NCBI RefSeq assembly: GCF_036192275.1
Contig: NZ_CP108088.1
Location: 6,511,501 to 6,575,500, forward strand
DNA from: Streptomyces sp. NBC_00250
GTDB taxonomy: Bacteria; Actinomycetota; Actinomycetes; Streptomycetales; Streptomycetaceae
Reading direction: 5' to 3'
Length of the DNA stretch: 64,000 nucleotides
The translations under genes and the position numbers were made by a program. This document shows, piece by piece, positions 1-8,915 of this stretch (position 1 is its first letter; every line of letters begins with the position of its first letter). Under the pieces are notes generated by a model. That model was not told where the DNA came from. It searched no databases and saw nothing but the letters and a program-made list of their open reading frames with translations.

Positions 1-1
1 C

Positions 2-217
2 GTGATCACGATGCGCCTGGGCGAGCTGGTGGTGGTCTTCAACGCGAGCACGCAGCAGCAGACCCAGAAGGTCCCCGGCCTGGCCGGTACGCCGTACGCC
101 CTGCACCCGGTGCAGACCGCGGGCTCGGACCGGGTCGTGAAGGCGTCGTCCTACGAGTCGGCCTCGGGCACCTTCACGGTCCCGGCGCGGACGGTGGCGG
201 TCTTCACGGCGAAGTGA
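2..217 (+). CDS. Pullulanase-type alpha-1,6-glucosidase, C-terminal end (partial)
   Basis: Only the last ~71 codons are present; the reading frame is open to the left edge, so the true start lies outside the window and the GTG at position 2 is not an initiator. The fragment is a beta-sandwich tail with VVVFNAS near its start and FTVPARTVAVF near its end, which resembles the C-terminal all-beta domain of GH13 pullulanases, enzymes that cleave alpha-1,6 branches of pullulan, starch or glycogen. No catalytic residues are in the window, so the assignment rests on tail similarity alone. It converges on the acetyltransferase gene with a 14 nt overlap. Confidence 0.6.
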   Translation: MITMRLGELVVVFNASTQQQTQKVPGLAGTPYALHPVQTAGSDRVVKASSYESASGTFTVPARTVAVFTAK

Positions 218-722
218 TCGCCCGCTCCAGGAGCACGACCCCGTAACGCGTGCCGTCGGCGGCGAGCTTTCCCGGCTCCTCGCCGACGGCACGGTAGCCC
301 GCGGCCTCGTAGTACGTACGGAGCCGCGGGTTGCTCGACAGACAGTCCAGACGGGCGACCGCCCGGCCACCGGCCGCGATGCGCCCCTCCGCGTGCGCCA
401 GCAGCGCCCGCCCGATACCGGCCGGAGCCGTCTCCCGCTCCGTCATCAGCCGGTGGACGTACCCGGCGACCGGCGGCTGGGGACCCCAGGCCTGCTCGTC
501 CCCCCACCACAGCTCGTACGCCCCGACCGCCCGGCCGTCGTGGGCCGCCAACCACACCTCACCCGCGCCGATCCGGGCACGGAAGTGCTCGGCGCTCTTC
601 CCGCCGGGCTTCCACTGGTCGATGCCGTTGCGCAGCATCCACCGGGCAGCGCCGTCGTACATTCCCACCAGAAGGTCGAGATCGCGGTCGTCCGCCTGCC
701 GGAAGGTCACTTGTGCCGTCAT
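204..722 (-). CDS. GNAT-family N-acetyltransferase
   Basis: A ~172-residue single-domain GNAT protein. The central region (GYVHRLMTER followed by GIGRALLAHAE) matches the strand and Q/RxxGxG/A acetyl-CoA pyrophosphate-binding motif of the superfamily, and the C-terminal part (NPRLRTYYEAAGY) matches the family's NxxxxxxYxxxGF element. It should transfer an acetyl group from acetyl-CoA to an amine; the substrate cannot be read from sequence. The start at 722 (MTAQVTF) is preferred over the in-frame ATG at 752 because the fold begins directly after it. It is transcribed away from the isomerase gene, leaving a short shared intergenic region. Confidence 0.85.
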   Translation of the reverse strand: MTAQVTFRQADDRDLDLLVGMYDGAARWMLRNGIDQWKPGGKSAEHFRARIGAGEVWLAAHDGRAVGAYELWWGDEQAWGPQPPVAGYVHRLMTERETAPAGIGRALLAHAEGRIAAGGRAVARLDCLSSNPRLRTYYEAAGYRAVGEEPGKLAADGTRYGVVLLERAITSP

Positions 723-787
723 GACGATCACCGTAAAGGTATGGCCAGACATCCGACAGCCGTAACCTCTGGCCTGGAGTGCCCCTC

Positions 788-1120
788 ATGCCGCAGATCA
801 CCGTCGACTACTCCGCGCCCCTCGACCGGCGCGGCTTCGCGCTCGCGCTCCACCCGCTCGTCGTGGAGACGGTCGACACGACGCTCGACGCCTGCAAGAC
901 CCGGTTCCGCGAGGTCGAGGAGACGGTCGTCGGGGACGGCGCGACCGAGGACGTCGTCGTACACGTCGAGATCGCCCTGCTGCCCGGCCGTACGGACGAG
1001 CTCAAGGGCCGCCTCTCGGAGGCTGTCCTCGCCCTGCTGCCCACGTACCTCAAGGCGACCGAGGGCGTACGGCTGTCGGTCGAGATCCGCGACCTGGAAG
1101 CGTCCTACCGCAAGCGCTGA
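788..1120 (+). CDS. 5-carboxymethyl-2-hydroxymuconate delta-isomerase (tautomerase-like)
   Basis: A 110-residue protein that begins Met-Pro-Gln-Ile-Thr when translated from the ATG at 788. Removal of Met would expose Pro1, the catalytic base of the tautomerase superfamily, which is why this start is chosen over the GTG at 779. Length and composition fit the CHMI family, trimeric enzymes that tautomerise 5-carboxymethyl-2-hydroxymuconate in homoprotocatechuate breakdown. No other gene of that pathway is nearby, so the physiological substrate may differ. The 3' end overlaps the convergent TetR gene by 16 nt. Confidence 0.75.
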   Translation: MPQITVDYSAPLDRRGFALALHPLVVETVDTTLDACKTRFREVEETVVGDGATEDVVVHVEIALLPGRTDELKGRLSEAVLALLPTYLKATEGVRLSVEIRDLEASYRKR

Positions 1121-1839
1121 TCGGGTACGGCGCTCACCGGGGGAGCGTCGGCCGGAACCAGCGCGACGAGCCGGGCCACCAGCTCCCCGAAGGGGCCGTC
1201 GGCCGGCTCGTCCGCGAGGATGGCGACCAGGATCTCCGCCATGTCCGCGTCGTACGCGGCACTCACGGCCGCGAGCGCCGCGAAGTCGTGCACGAGCTGC
1301 AACTCCAGCTCCGCGCGCGGGACCCGGCGCCCGTCCAGCCAGATCAGCGCCGTCGACTCGGCGAGCGAGACCCAGGAACGGACGACCAACTCCAGCCGTG
1401 CGGACGGCTTCTCGACCCCGAGGTGGGCGAGGATCTGCACGTACGCGGCGTGCCGCACCTCGTCGATCATCGCGTTCGTCGTGGAGGAACCCACGGCGGG
1501 CCCGCCCCGCATCAGCGCCGCGAACCCCGGCCCGTGATCGTCCACGAAGTCGAAGAACCGGCCCATCACCCGCAGCAGCCGGGCCCCGAGCGGCCCCTGC
1601 GGCGGCTCCACGAACCGGGCCGCCAACTCGTCGGCCGCGCGCCGGAGAGCCGCCTCGTAGAGGCTCTGCTTGCCTGGGAAGTAGTGGTAGACCAGCGGCC
1701 GCGAGATGCCCGCGGCCGCGGCGATCTCGTCGATGGACACCTCGTCGGGAGAGCGGTGGCTGAAGAGTTCGAGGGCCACCCCGATCAGCTGCTGCTTGCG
1801 CTCCTCGACGCCCATCCTGCGGCGTACCCCGGTCGTCAT
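1105..1839 (-). CDS. TetR/AcrR-family transcriptional regulator
   Basis: A 244-residue regulator with an N-terminal helix-turn-helix at about residues 30-65, including IDEIAAAAGISRPLVYHYFP, the hallmark of TetR DNA-binding domains. The rest is a helical ligand-binding/dimerisation domain without recognisable ligand specificity. The gene is divergent from the acidic membrane protein gene (starts 37 bp apart), its most likely regulatory neighbour apart from itself. Its end overlaps the isomerase gene in convergent orientation. Confidence 0.9.
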   Translation of the reverse strand: MTTGVRRRMGVEERKQQLIGVALELFSHRSPDEVSIDEIAAAAGISRPLVYHYFPGKQSLYEAALRRAADELAARFVEPPQGPLGARLLRVMGRFFDFVDDHGPGFAALMRGGPAVGSSTTNAMIDEVRHAAYVQILAHLGVEKPSARLELVVRSWVSLAESTALIWLDGRRVPRAELELQLVHDFAALAAVSAAYDADMAEILVAILADEPADGPFGELVARLVALVPADAPPVSAVPDQRLR

Positions 1840-1876
1840 ACGAACAGCCTAACGGGGTCGGTTACGCTCCTGCTCC

Positions 1877-2362
<486 letters not shown>

Positions 2363-2404
2363 GGACTGTCCTGACGATCGGGCCGGGCACCCCCCAGGGG
2401 GTGT

Positions 2405-3469
2405 CTACAGGTCGAGCACGAGCCGCTTTCCCGCGCAGCGCGAGACGCAGATCAGCATCGAGTCGTCCCGCTCGGCGTCGGTGAGCAGCTCGTCCCGGTG
2501 GTCGATCTCGCCCTCCAGGACCCGCTGTTGGCAGGTCCCGCAGAAGCCCTGCCGACAGGAGTACATGAGGCCCGGGAGCTCTTCGCGGACGGCTTCCAGG
2601 ACCGACTGGTCGGCCGCCACCCGCACCGTACGTCCGGAGCGGCGCAGTTCGACCTCGAAGGCCGTGCCGCCGGTCGTCGCGGCGGCCGAGAAGCGTTCGA
2701 GGAGCGGGGTCCGGCCCTCCGGCATCGCCGTGGTCACGGCGTCCATCAGCCCTTCGGGGCCGCAGCAGTAGACGAGCGTCTCGGCCGGAACGTGCGCGAG
2801 GAAGCCGAGGTCGGGGAAGCCGGACTCGTCCTCGGCGACGGCGGTGACCCGGTCGCCACCGCCCAGCGCCTCGACCTCCGCCAGGTACGGCATGGTGGCC
2901 CGGCTGCGCCCGCAGTACACGAGCCGCCAGTCCGCCCCGGCCGCCTCGGCGGCGCGCAGCATCGGCAGGACCGGGGTGATGCCGATGCCGCCGGCGACGA
3001 AGACGTACGCGGGCGCGTCGGCCAGCGGGAAGCGGTTGCGCGGGCCCCGGATCTCGATCTCCACGCCCTCCTGGAGCTGCTCGTGGACCTCGCGCGAGCC
3101 GCCCCGGCCGCCCTGCCCGGCCTCGATCAGCCGGGTCGCCACGGTGTACGCGGTGGAGTCGGCCGGGTCGCCGCAGAGCGAGTACTGCCGTACGAGGCCG
3201 GAGGGCAGGACGAGGTCGACATGGGCGCCGGGCTGCCATCCGGGCAACTCCCGGCCTTCCAGGCGCAGTTCGACGACCCCCTCGGCGGGCGTGGTGCGCG
3301 CGGTGACGAGGACCTTGCGGGGGACGGTGCTGCCCCGGCCGTATCCGGACACGGGTTCTTCGAGGGAGGGCATCGGCCACAGCGGAGCCGTGGTCATGCG
3401 GCTGCGGACGGCGCGGCGGACGAGCAGTGCGGCCCCCGCGACGAGGGCGACGGTGGTGAACCGGGGCAT
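2405..3469 (-). CDS. Phthalate-dioxygenase-reductase-type flavin/2Fe-2S oxidoreductase
   Basis: 354 residues. A short N-terminal hydrophobic stretch (residues ~5-20) precedes a ferredoxin-reductase flavin domain with RQYSLCG at 94-100, an NAD(P) domain with GGIGITP at 160-166, and a C-terminal plant-type ferredoxin whose ligands are Cys304, Cys309, Cys312 and Cys340. This order is that of the phthalate dioxygenase reductase class (FMN, NAD(P)H, 2Fe-2S), which passes electrons from NAD(P)H to an oxygenase. Its start overlaps the stop of the upstream gene by one base (TGATG), so the two are probably translationally coupled and its partner is likely the diiron-motif protein. Confidence 0.9.
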   Translation of the reverse strand: MPRFTTVALVAGAALLVRRAVRSRMTTAPLWPMPSLEEPVSGYGRGSTVPRKVLVTARTTPAEGVVELRLEGRELPGWQPGAHVDLVLPSGLVRQYSLCGDPADSTAYTVATRLIEAGQGGRGGSREVHEQLQEGVEIEIRGPRNRFPLADAPAYVFVAGGIGITPVLPMLRAAEAAGADWRLVYCGRSRATMPYLAEVEALGGGDRVTAVAEDESGFPDLGFLAHVPAETLVYCCGPEGLMDAVTTAMPEGRTPLLERFSAAATTGGTAFEVELRRSGRTVRVAADQSVLEAVREELPGLMYSCRQGFCGTCQQRVLEGEIDHRDELLTDAERDDSMLICVSRCAGKRLVLDL

Positions 3470-4353
3470 CAGTGGCCTCCGTTGGCGCCGGGGGAGGAGG
3501 CCAGGTAGGCCATCGCCTGCGCGGTGTCACCCTCCTGGGAGGGGTGGTAGGCCCGGCTGAGGTAGCGGGGTATCGAGCGCAGCATGGCCGGGGTGGAGGG
3601 CAGCACGCCCTGTCGGCCCTTGCGGACGAACTGGCCGAGGGAGGCCTTGCCGTCGAGGAGGCTGGGGTCGTTCTCCATGAAGAAGCGGACGCCCCGCTGC
3701 CAGAGGAAGACGAGCGCGGAGAAGGCGAGCGCCCAGGTGCGGGCGCGGCGCCGGTAGCCGCCGTCGAGGTGCATGAACAGCTCGAAGGCGACCGAGCGGT
3801 GCTCGACCTCCTCGGCGCCGTGCCAGCGCAGCAGGTCCAGCATGGTGGGGTCGGCGCCGACCCGGTCGAGCTCGTCGGCGTTGAGCACCCAGTTGCCGAG
3901 GAACGCGGTGTAGTGCTCGATGGCGGCGATCATCGCGACCCGCTCCATCAGCCACCAGCGGCGCGGCCGGCCGGGCGGCAGGGTCCGGTCCCCGAGGAGC
4001 TTCTCGAAGAACCAGTCGACCTGCGCGGTGTACGGGGTGGGGTCGAGGCCCTGCTCCCGGAGGTGGGGGAGGACGTCGTCGTGGGCCTGGGAGTGGATGG
4101 CCTCCTGACCGATGAAGCCGATGACGTCCGCGCGCAGCCGGTCGTCGGTGATGTACGGCAGCGCCTGCTTGTAGACGTGCACGAACCAGCGTTCGCCGGC
4201 CGGGAGCAGCAGGTGCAGCACATTGATGGTGTGCGTGGTGAAGGGATCGCCGGGTACCCAGTGGAGCGGGGTCTCCTCCCAGTCGAAGGAGACCTTGCGG
4301 GCCTTGAGCTCGACGTGCTCCGACGCCACCGGTGCAGGCTGCGTATTAGACAT
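3469..4353 (-). CDS. Ferritin-like diiron-motif protein (annotated in databases as PF10118 'metal-dependent hydrolase')
   Basis: 294 residues from the ATG at 4353, chosen because it follows a promoter at leaderless spacing. An upstream in-frame extension adds 24 unconvincing residues. Carboxylate/histidine residues form the classic diiron order: Glu54, Glu84-x-x-His87, Glu146, Glu182-x-x-His185, spaced as in ferritin-like oxidases. The family is known from memory as a predicted metal-dependent hydrolase, but the four-helix pattern and the coupled NAD(P)H-flavin-2Fe-2S reductase suggest an oxidase, desaturase or oxygenase. Substrate unknown. Residues VFLWQRGVRFF near position 220 may associate with the membrane. 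Confidence 0.75.
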   Translation of the reverse strand: MSNTQPAPVASEHVELKARKVSFDWEETPLHWVPGDPFTTHTINVLHLLLPAGERWFVHVYKQALPYITDDRLRADVIGFIGQEAIHSQAHDDVLPHLREQGLDPTPYTAQVDWFFEKLLGDRTLPPGRPRRWWLMERVAMIAAIEHYTAFLGNWVLNADELDRVGADPTMLDLLRWHGAEEVEHRSVAFELFMHLDGGYRRRARTWALAFSALVFLWQRGVRFFMENDPSLLDGKASLGQFVRKGRQGVLPSTPAMLRSIPRYLSRAYHPSQEGDTAQAMAYLASSPGANGGH

Positions 4354-4359
4354 GACGTC

Positions 4360-4387
4360 AATGTACTGAGGGGTAGGGCGGTGGCAA
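4360..4387 (-). promoter_or_regulatory. Leaderless promoter of the diiron-motif gene
   Basis: Reading the minus strand, TTGCCA (4387-4382) is followed after 16 bases by TACATT (4365-4360), then six bases and the ATG at 4353. A start of transcription at the usual 6-7 bases from the -10 element would fall on the initiator A, giving a leaderless mRNA, and no ribosome-binding sequence is present. Confidence 0.5.
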
Positions 4388-4435
4388 CAGGTCTGTGCAC
4401 GGTCTTTTTGGCGGGTACGGGACACGGCCCCCGGG

Positions 4436-6700
4436 TCACCTCAGGGCGCCGACCTGCGTCCCGTCCCGCAAGGTGCCGTCCAGGTCGGCCCGCGCCCCGG
4501 CGGCCGCCCTGACCGCCAGAACCGGCCCGTCGGACCGCCCCTTCACCCCGCCGGAGACCTCAAGGGCGGCGAAGTCCGGGCTGCCGGCCGCCAGGACGTA
4601 CCAGCCGCCGCCGGGAGCCTGCCAGAGCACCCCGGCCAGCACCCGGGGATCCCGCACGCCGCAGGCGGGCGAACCCTCCGAGCGGGCCGCGAGCGCGGCG
4701 GGCACGGTGGGCGAGGGGACCAGGAACTGGGCCAGGACCCGGCTGCCGGTGCCGCGCCAGGTCTCCGCGCGGGTACACAGCCAGGTACCGCTCCCGGCGC
4801 CCTCCGGCAGCGGCTGCCGGGCGAACCGCCAGGCGTTCACGGACCGCACCCCGTGGGCCCGTACCGCCGTCAGCTGGCACGCGGTCCGCGCCCAGGCCGC
4901 GCGCGCCTCGGGGCTCGTGGCGTCGGCAGGGGCGTCGGCGGGCGGTCCCCAGAGGAGCCGGGCGGGTGCCAGCTCGTCGAGATCGGTGAGCAGCCGCCGG
5001 CCCGAACCGTCCTGCACCTGAAGGGTGTTCCAGCGGGTGCAGCTCCTGGCGAGGGCGGGACCGGTCATCGGCTCGGTCACCCCACTGGCGTCGCGCGGCA
5101 GCGGCCTCGGCTCCCCGGCGGGCGCCAACAGATCCCGTACGGCCGTCTCCTTCACCCAAGGCGCCGTCAGATATCGGACGTTGCCGGCCGCGCGGGACAG
5201 GACGAGCGCCGCCGAACCGACGGCGTCGGCCCCGTCGGTCCGCGCGAAGTCGAGCGCGGCACCGGCCGCACCCCCGACGGGCTCCGCGTACCGCACGACC
5301 CGCAGCCCGTCGTGGAGGAGCACCACCCGGGCCCCGTCGACGACACCGGCGAAGAGCAGCTGCGGCGGCCCCATGGGCGGGCCCACAGGCGTCCCGGGCG
5401 TGGCGGAGGACCGCACGGAGGCGCCGGGCCGCGCCCACACGGCGAGCGCCCGCCGCAGCAGCGCGGCGTCCCCGACGAGCCCACCGCGCGCGGGCCACAC
5501 GGAGAAGTCCCGCCGGGTGGAACCGGGCCAGACGGCAGGACCGACCCGCTTGAGGGCCGCGGGATCGAGGGCTGCCTCGGCGGCGGGGTTACGCGCGTAC
5601 GAGGGCGCAGCAGCACCGTTTCTGCCCCACCCGTCCCCGGGCAGCCCGAGCAGCGCCCCACAGACGAGAAGCGCGGCGAGCGCGACGAACGAGGCCCGCG
5701 CGTGCTGCCGCCGCCGCAGGAGATCGGTGGGCCGAGCCTGCAACGCACACGGATCGAACTCGTCGGACTCGAGCAGGGCGACACCACTGCGACGCCCACC
5801 GGGATCGAAGGGAGCCCGGACGGATCCCCCGTTCCTCCCGGAACCCCCGCCTCTCGCGGATTCCTCGTTGCCTCCGTTGCTCCCGTTCCTCCCGTGCCCG
5901 CCGTCGCGCCCGGGACGGCTGCCCGAGCCTCCGGCGGAGTGGGGGCCGGGCTGTTCGCCGACCCTGGCCGTACGGGCGTCCCCGTCCCCGTCCCCGGTCC
6001 GGGCGCCCGGGGCGTATCCGCCGGCGGGGCGTTCGCCGCTACCGGCAGGGGGGTGGGGAGCGTCCGGGCCACTGTGCCCGGCCTCCGGGGTGAGGGACCC
6101 GGCCGGGTCGCCCTCCGACTCGCCCTCCGGTCCGTCCAGCGCGTCCGCCTCCGCCAGGGCCGACGGCGGGTCCGCCACCCCCGCCGCCGCGAGCACCCGC
6201 AGGACCTCCGCGTCGCCCTGGCGTTCCAGGCCACGCAGGACGTAGGCCGCGCGGCCGGGTCCGGAGAGGCGGGACAGCCGCTGGTCCAGGGCGAGTTCGT
6301 CGGCGCCGCCCACCCGGGGGAACAGTCGCAGTCCCCACACGTGCGGAAGCAGCGGCGGCAACTGCGCCCGCCGCGGCAGGGCGAGCCGCCGCAGCGGCAG
6401 CCCCGCGATGAGCGCCTGCCGCAGCACCTCGCCCCGCACGTACGCGTAACCGGGATCGACCGCGTCCTCGGCGAGCCGGGGTTCCGGAACGGCCGGGCCC
6501 GGACCCGGGACCCGGCGGCGCGGCAGCGAGCGCTGCACGAGCGCGTGCGCGGTCAGCACCCGGCGGTTGCGGCCGAGCGACGGCGGCAGCACGAGGTAGG
6601 CGATGCGGACGAGCCGCGGATAGCGCTCGACGAGCGCGGCCTCGGCCTGCTCGACGTCGACGGGGCCCACGGGCGAGGGAACGAGATCCTTGGTGCTCAC
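4436..6700 (-). CDS. Large protein with sigma-factor-like N-terminus, one membrane helix and a secreted domain
   Basis: 754 residues from GTG 6700. Residues ~15-185 resemble an ECF sigma factor: an early helix (EAALVERYPRLVRIAYLVL) and a late segment with LSGPGRAAYVLRGLE, where sigma region 4 normally has LPxxxRxVLxLR. The region is Arg/Pro-rich and the recognition helix looks degenerate. Residues ~190-320 are low-complexity Gly/Ser/Arg/Asp. A single hydrophobic helix at about 338-355 (FVALAALLVCGALLG) is followed by ~390 residues expected outside the cell. No catalytic motif recognised. It could be a membrane-tethered regulator or a degenerate sigma fused to a sensor. I do not know the family's function. 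Confidence 0.65.
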   Translation of the reverse strand: MSTKDLVPSPVGPVDVEQAEAALVERYPRLVRIAYLVLPPSLGRNRRVLTAHALVQRSLPRRRVPGPGPAVPEPRLAEDAVDPGYAYVRGEVLRQALIAGLPLRRLALPRRAQLPPLLPHVWGLRLFPRVGGADELALDQRLSRLSGPGRAAYVLRGLERQGDAEVLRVLAAAGVADPPSALAEADALDGPEGESEGDPAGSLTPEAGHSGPDAPHPPAGSGERPAGGYAPGARTGDGDGDARTARVGEQPGPHSAGGSGSRPGRDGGHGRNGSNGGNEESARGGGSGRNGGSVRAPFDPGGRRSGVALLESDEFDPCALQARPTDLLRRRQHARASFVALAALLVCGALLGLPGDGWGRNGAAAPSYARNPAAEAALDPAALKRVGPAVWPGSTRRDFSVWPARGGLVGDAALLRRALAVWARPGASVRSSATPGTPVGPPMGPPQLLFAGVVDGARVVLLHDGLRVVRYAEPVGGAAGAALDFARTDGADAVGSAALVLSRAAGNVRYLTAPWVKETAVRDLLAPAGEPRPLPRDASGVTEPMTGPALARSCTRWNTLQVQDGSGRRLLTDLDELAPARLLWGPPADAPADATSPEARAAWARTACQLTAVRAHGVRSVNAWRFARQPLPEGAGSGTWLCTRAETWRGTGSRVLAQFLVPSPTVPAALAARSEGSPACGVRDPRVLAGVLWQAPGGGWYVLAAGSPDFAALEVSGGVKGRSDGPVLAVRAAAGARADLDGTLRDGTQVGALR

Positions 6701-6778
6701 GTTCAGCAGAACGAGCGATTCTTCCGATGGTCACCCCGGTCCCGGTCCCGGTCCCGGCCCGGGGCCCATGGTGCGGGC

Positions 6779-7582
6779 TCAGGCCGCCGGGCCGGCCGTC
6801 AACCGCTCGCGGATCCGCGCCGTCACCTCGTCCGGGACGCCGAGTCCCTCCCGTACGTACGACTCCATCGACCCGTGCCGGACGGCCACTTCGTCGAGCC
6901 CCGCGGCCAGGTACTCCGGCAGGACCCCGATCAGATCGAGCGCGAGGTCGGGATTGCCGCCCTGGGCCGTGAACCCCTCGATCATCGGCGCGAACGCCTG
7001 CCGTACAGCGGTGTTGACCGACAGGTACTCCTCCCGCACGGTCTCCTCGTCCGCGCCGAGCAGCGAAAGCACGACCGTCGCCGCCCACCCCGTCCGGTCC
7101 TTGCCCGCCGAACAGTGGAAGAGCAGCGGCCCGGCGTCCGGAGCTCCCAGCTCGGTGAGCAGGGCGCGGTAGGCGGCGCGGCCGGAGTCGCCGGAGACGA
7201 AGGTCCGGTAGGTGCGGGCGAAGGCCGCCCGGACCTGGCCTCCGCCGAGGTGTTCCTCGGCGAGCGCAGGGTCGGAGAGCAGCGCCTTCAGACGGGCGGC
7301 GGGCGGCAGCCCGCTGATGGCCAGATGGTCGGCGAGCACGTCCGCGACGAGGTGGCGGGCACCGTCGGGAAGCCGGTCGGGCCGGTCGCCGCGCTCGCTC
7401 TCCGTACGGAGGTCGACGACGGTACGGATGCCCAGGGCGGCCACGACGGGTTCGGCCGGGTCGAGCCGGTCGAGCTGGGCCGAGCGCAGGACGAGCCCGG
7501 GGCGGACGGAACGCCCGGCACCGAGCGGCAGACCGCCGAGGTCGCGGAGGTTGGCGACGGAGGCGGCGGGGATGGCGGGCAT
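6779..7582 (-). CDS. Tyrosine-protein phosphatase (PF13350 type)
   Basis: 267 residues. The signature HCSAGKDRTG (about residues 155-164) is the phosphate-binding loop HCxxGKDRT of this dual-specificity-like tyrosine phosphatase family, with Cys as nucleophile and Arg binding phosphate. The N-terminal part (NLRDLGG followed by RPGLVLRSAQL) is the family's characteristic entry segment. Members dephosphorylate phosphotyrosine proteins or phosphoinositides. The gene stands alone between the large membrane protein and an epimerase on the same strand, so no substrate is implied by context. Confidence 0.88.
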   Translation of the reverse strand: MPAIPAASVANLRDLGGLPLGAGRSVRPGLVLRSAQLDRLDPAEPVVAALGIRTVVDLRTESERGDRPDRLPDGARHLVADVLADHLAISGLPPAARLKALLSDPALAEEHLGGGQVRAAFARTYRTFVSGDSGRAAYRALLTELGAPDAGPLLFHCSAGKDRTGWAATVVLSLLGADEETVREEYLSVNTAVRQAFAPMIEGFTAQGGNPDLALDLIGVLPEYLAAGLDEVAVRHGSMESYVREGLGVPDEVTARIRERLTAGPAA

Positions 7583-7762
7583 GGCGTCGACTCCTCCGGT
7601 TCGTGCACGTTCGTGTCGACGGTAGTGGATCGCCCCGATCCAGGCAGATCAGGACGATTCATGCCGCGTGAGTGGCCGGGCAGCCCGGCAACCCGGCCCC
7701 TCGCGCGGCAAGCCAAACGACCACCAGACCACCCCGCACCCCGGCAATATCCGCCTACGCGC

Positions 7763-8761
7763 CTACTCGGCGAGCGCGGCCAGCACCTCCGCCTCCCGTT
7801 CGGGAGAGAGGCCGACCTCCGGCCGGTCCGGTCGCTGCGGGGCCGTCCCGCCGAGCGACTCCAGCCACGCCCACGTGTCCGCGACCGTCTCCTCCGCGGA
7901 CCGGCAGCGCAGCCCGGCCGCTACGGCCCGGGACACGTCGGCGGTGTGCATCGCGTCGTACATCTCGCCCGGCGGCAGCCACACGGGTAGCTCCGACCAC
8001 GGCGCGGCACCGGCCTTGACCAGCGCCTCCGGGTCGGTCCAGCGGAGTTCGGCGTCCGAGCCGGTGGCCCGTACGCAGGCGTCGAGCAGCTCGCCCATGG
8101 TCGTGTGCCCAGGCGGCGAGACGAGGTTGTACGGCCCGGAGAGCCCCGCGGCCACCGCGTCGAGCGTCCACTCGGCCAGGTCGCGGGCGTCGATGTACTG
8201 GATCGGCAGCGAGGCGGGTCCGGGCGCGATGACCGAGCCGCCGCGCGCGATCCGGCCCAGCCACCAGGGGAGCCGGCCCACGTTCTCGTACGGCCCGATG
8301 ATCAGCCCCGCGCGGACGTGCAGCGTCCGGTCCGCACCGAACGCGGCCGTGGCGGCGAGCTCACCACCCATCTTGGCCTGCGCGTACGGCACGTCCCCGT
8401 CGTCCGGCGAACCCTCCACCAGCGGGCCGTCCTCCGCGAGCCCGGCCGCCGGCGGCCACGTGTACACGGAACGGCTCGACACGTACGCGTACCGCCCGAC
8501 CCGGTCGGCGAGCAGCCGCGCCGCGTCCCGTACGGCAGAGGGCGCCGCCGACCAGGTGTCCACCACAGCGTCCCAGGAGCCCGTGGCGAGGGCGGCGAGA
8601 CCGTCGGGACCGGTCGTGCGGTCGCCTATCAGCGACGTGACCCCGGCCGGCGGCGCGTGCCTCCCCCGATGGAAGACGGTCACCTCCCAGCCCCGTTCGA
8701 GCGCAGCCTCGACGACCGCGCGACCCACGAACTCCGTACCCCCGAGCATCAGAAGTTTCAT
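7763..8761 (-). CDS. NAD-dependent epimerase/dehydratase-family protein
   Basis: 332 residues from ATG 8761 (MKLLMLGGTEFVGR), where the Rossmann strand and nucleotide-binding GGTxFVGR begin immediately. An upstream ATG at 8785 would add eight residues without structural support. This is an extended SDR protein of the type that reduces or epimerises nucleotide-linked or small substrates. YAQAKMGGE at about residue 145 provides a YxxxK active-site pair. No partner sugar or cofactor genes adjoin it, so substrate is not assigned. About 180 bases separate it from the phosphatase downstream; nothing recognisable there. Confidence 0.85.
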   Translation of the reverse strand: MKLLMLGGTEFVGRAVVEAALERGWEVTVFHRGRHAPPAGVTSLIGDRTTGPDGLAALATGSWDAVVDTWSAAPSAVRDAARLLADRVGRYAYVSSRSVYTWPPAAGLAEDGPLVEGSPDDGDVPYAQAKMGGELAATAAFGADRTLHVRAGLIIGPYENVGRLPWWLGRIARGGSVIAPGPASLPIQYIDARDLAEWTLDAVAAGLSGPYNLVSPPGHTTMGELLDACVRATGSDAELRWTDPEALVKAGAAPWSELPVWLPPGEMYDAMHTADVSRAVAAGLRCRSAEETVADTWAWLESLGGTAPQRPDRPEVGLSPEREAEVLAALAE

Positions 8762-8915
8762 GATCAGGAGCCTGCCCGGCCGCACGGCGAGGGGCCAGGG
8801 CTTTCGCTCCCGGAGGATTCCGCCACGGGAGGAACGTCACCGGATCGAACGGCGACGTCACGGGACAGGGAGGGCCTCTCGTGCCCCCGTTGGCGGGATG
8901 ACACCATGACGGGCG

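Noticed and set aside
4853..7990. Long plus-strand frame of 1045 codons
   Set aside because: It is antisense to the 754-residue gene and the phosphatase; translation is Arg/Pro/Gly-biased without domain signs.
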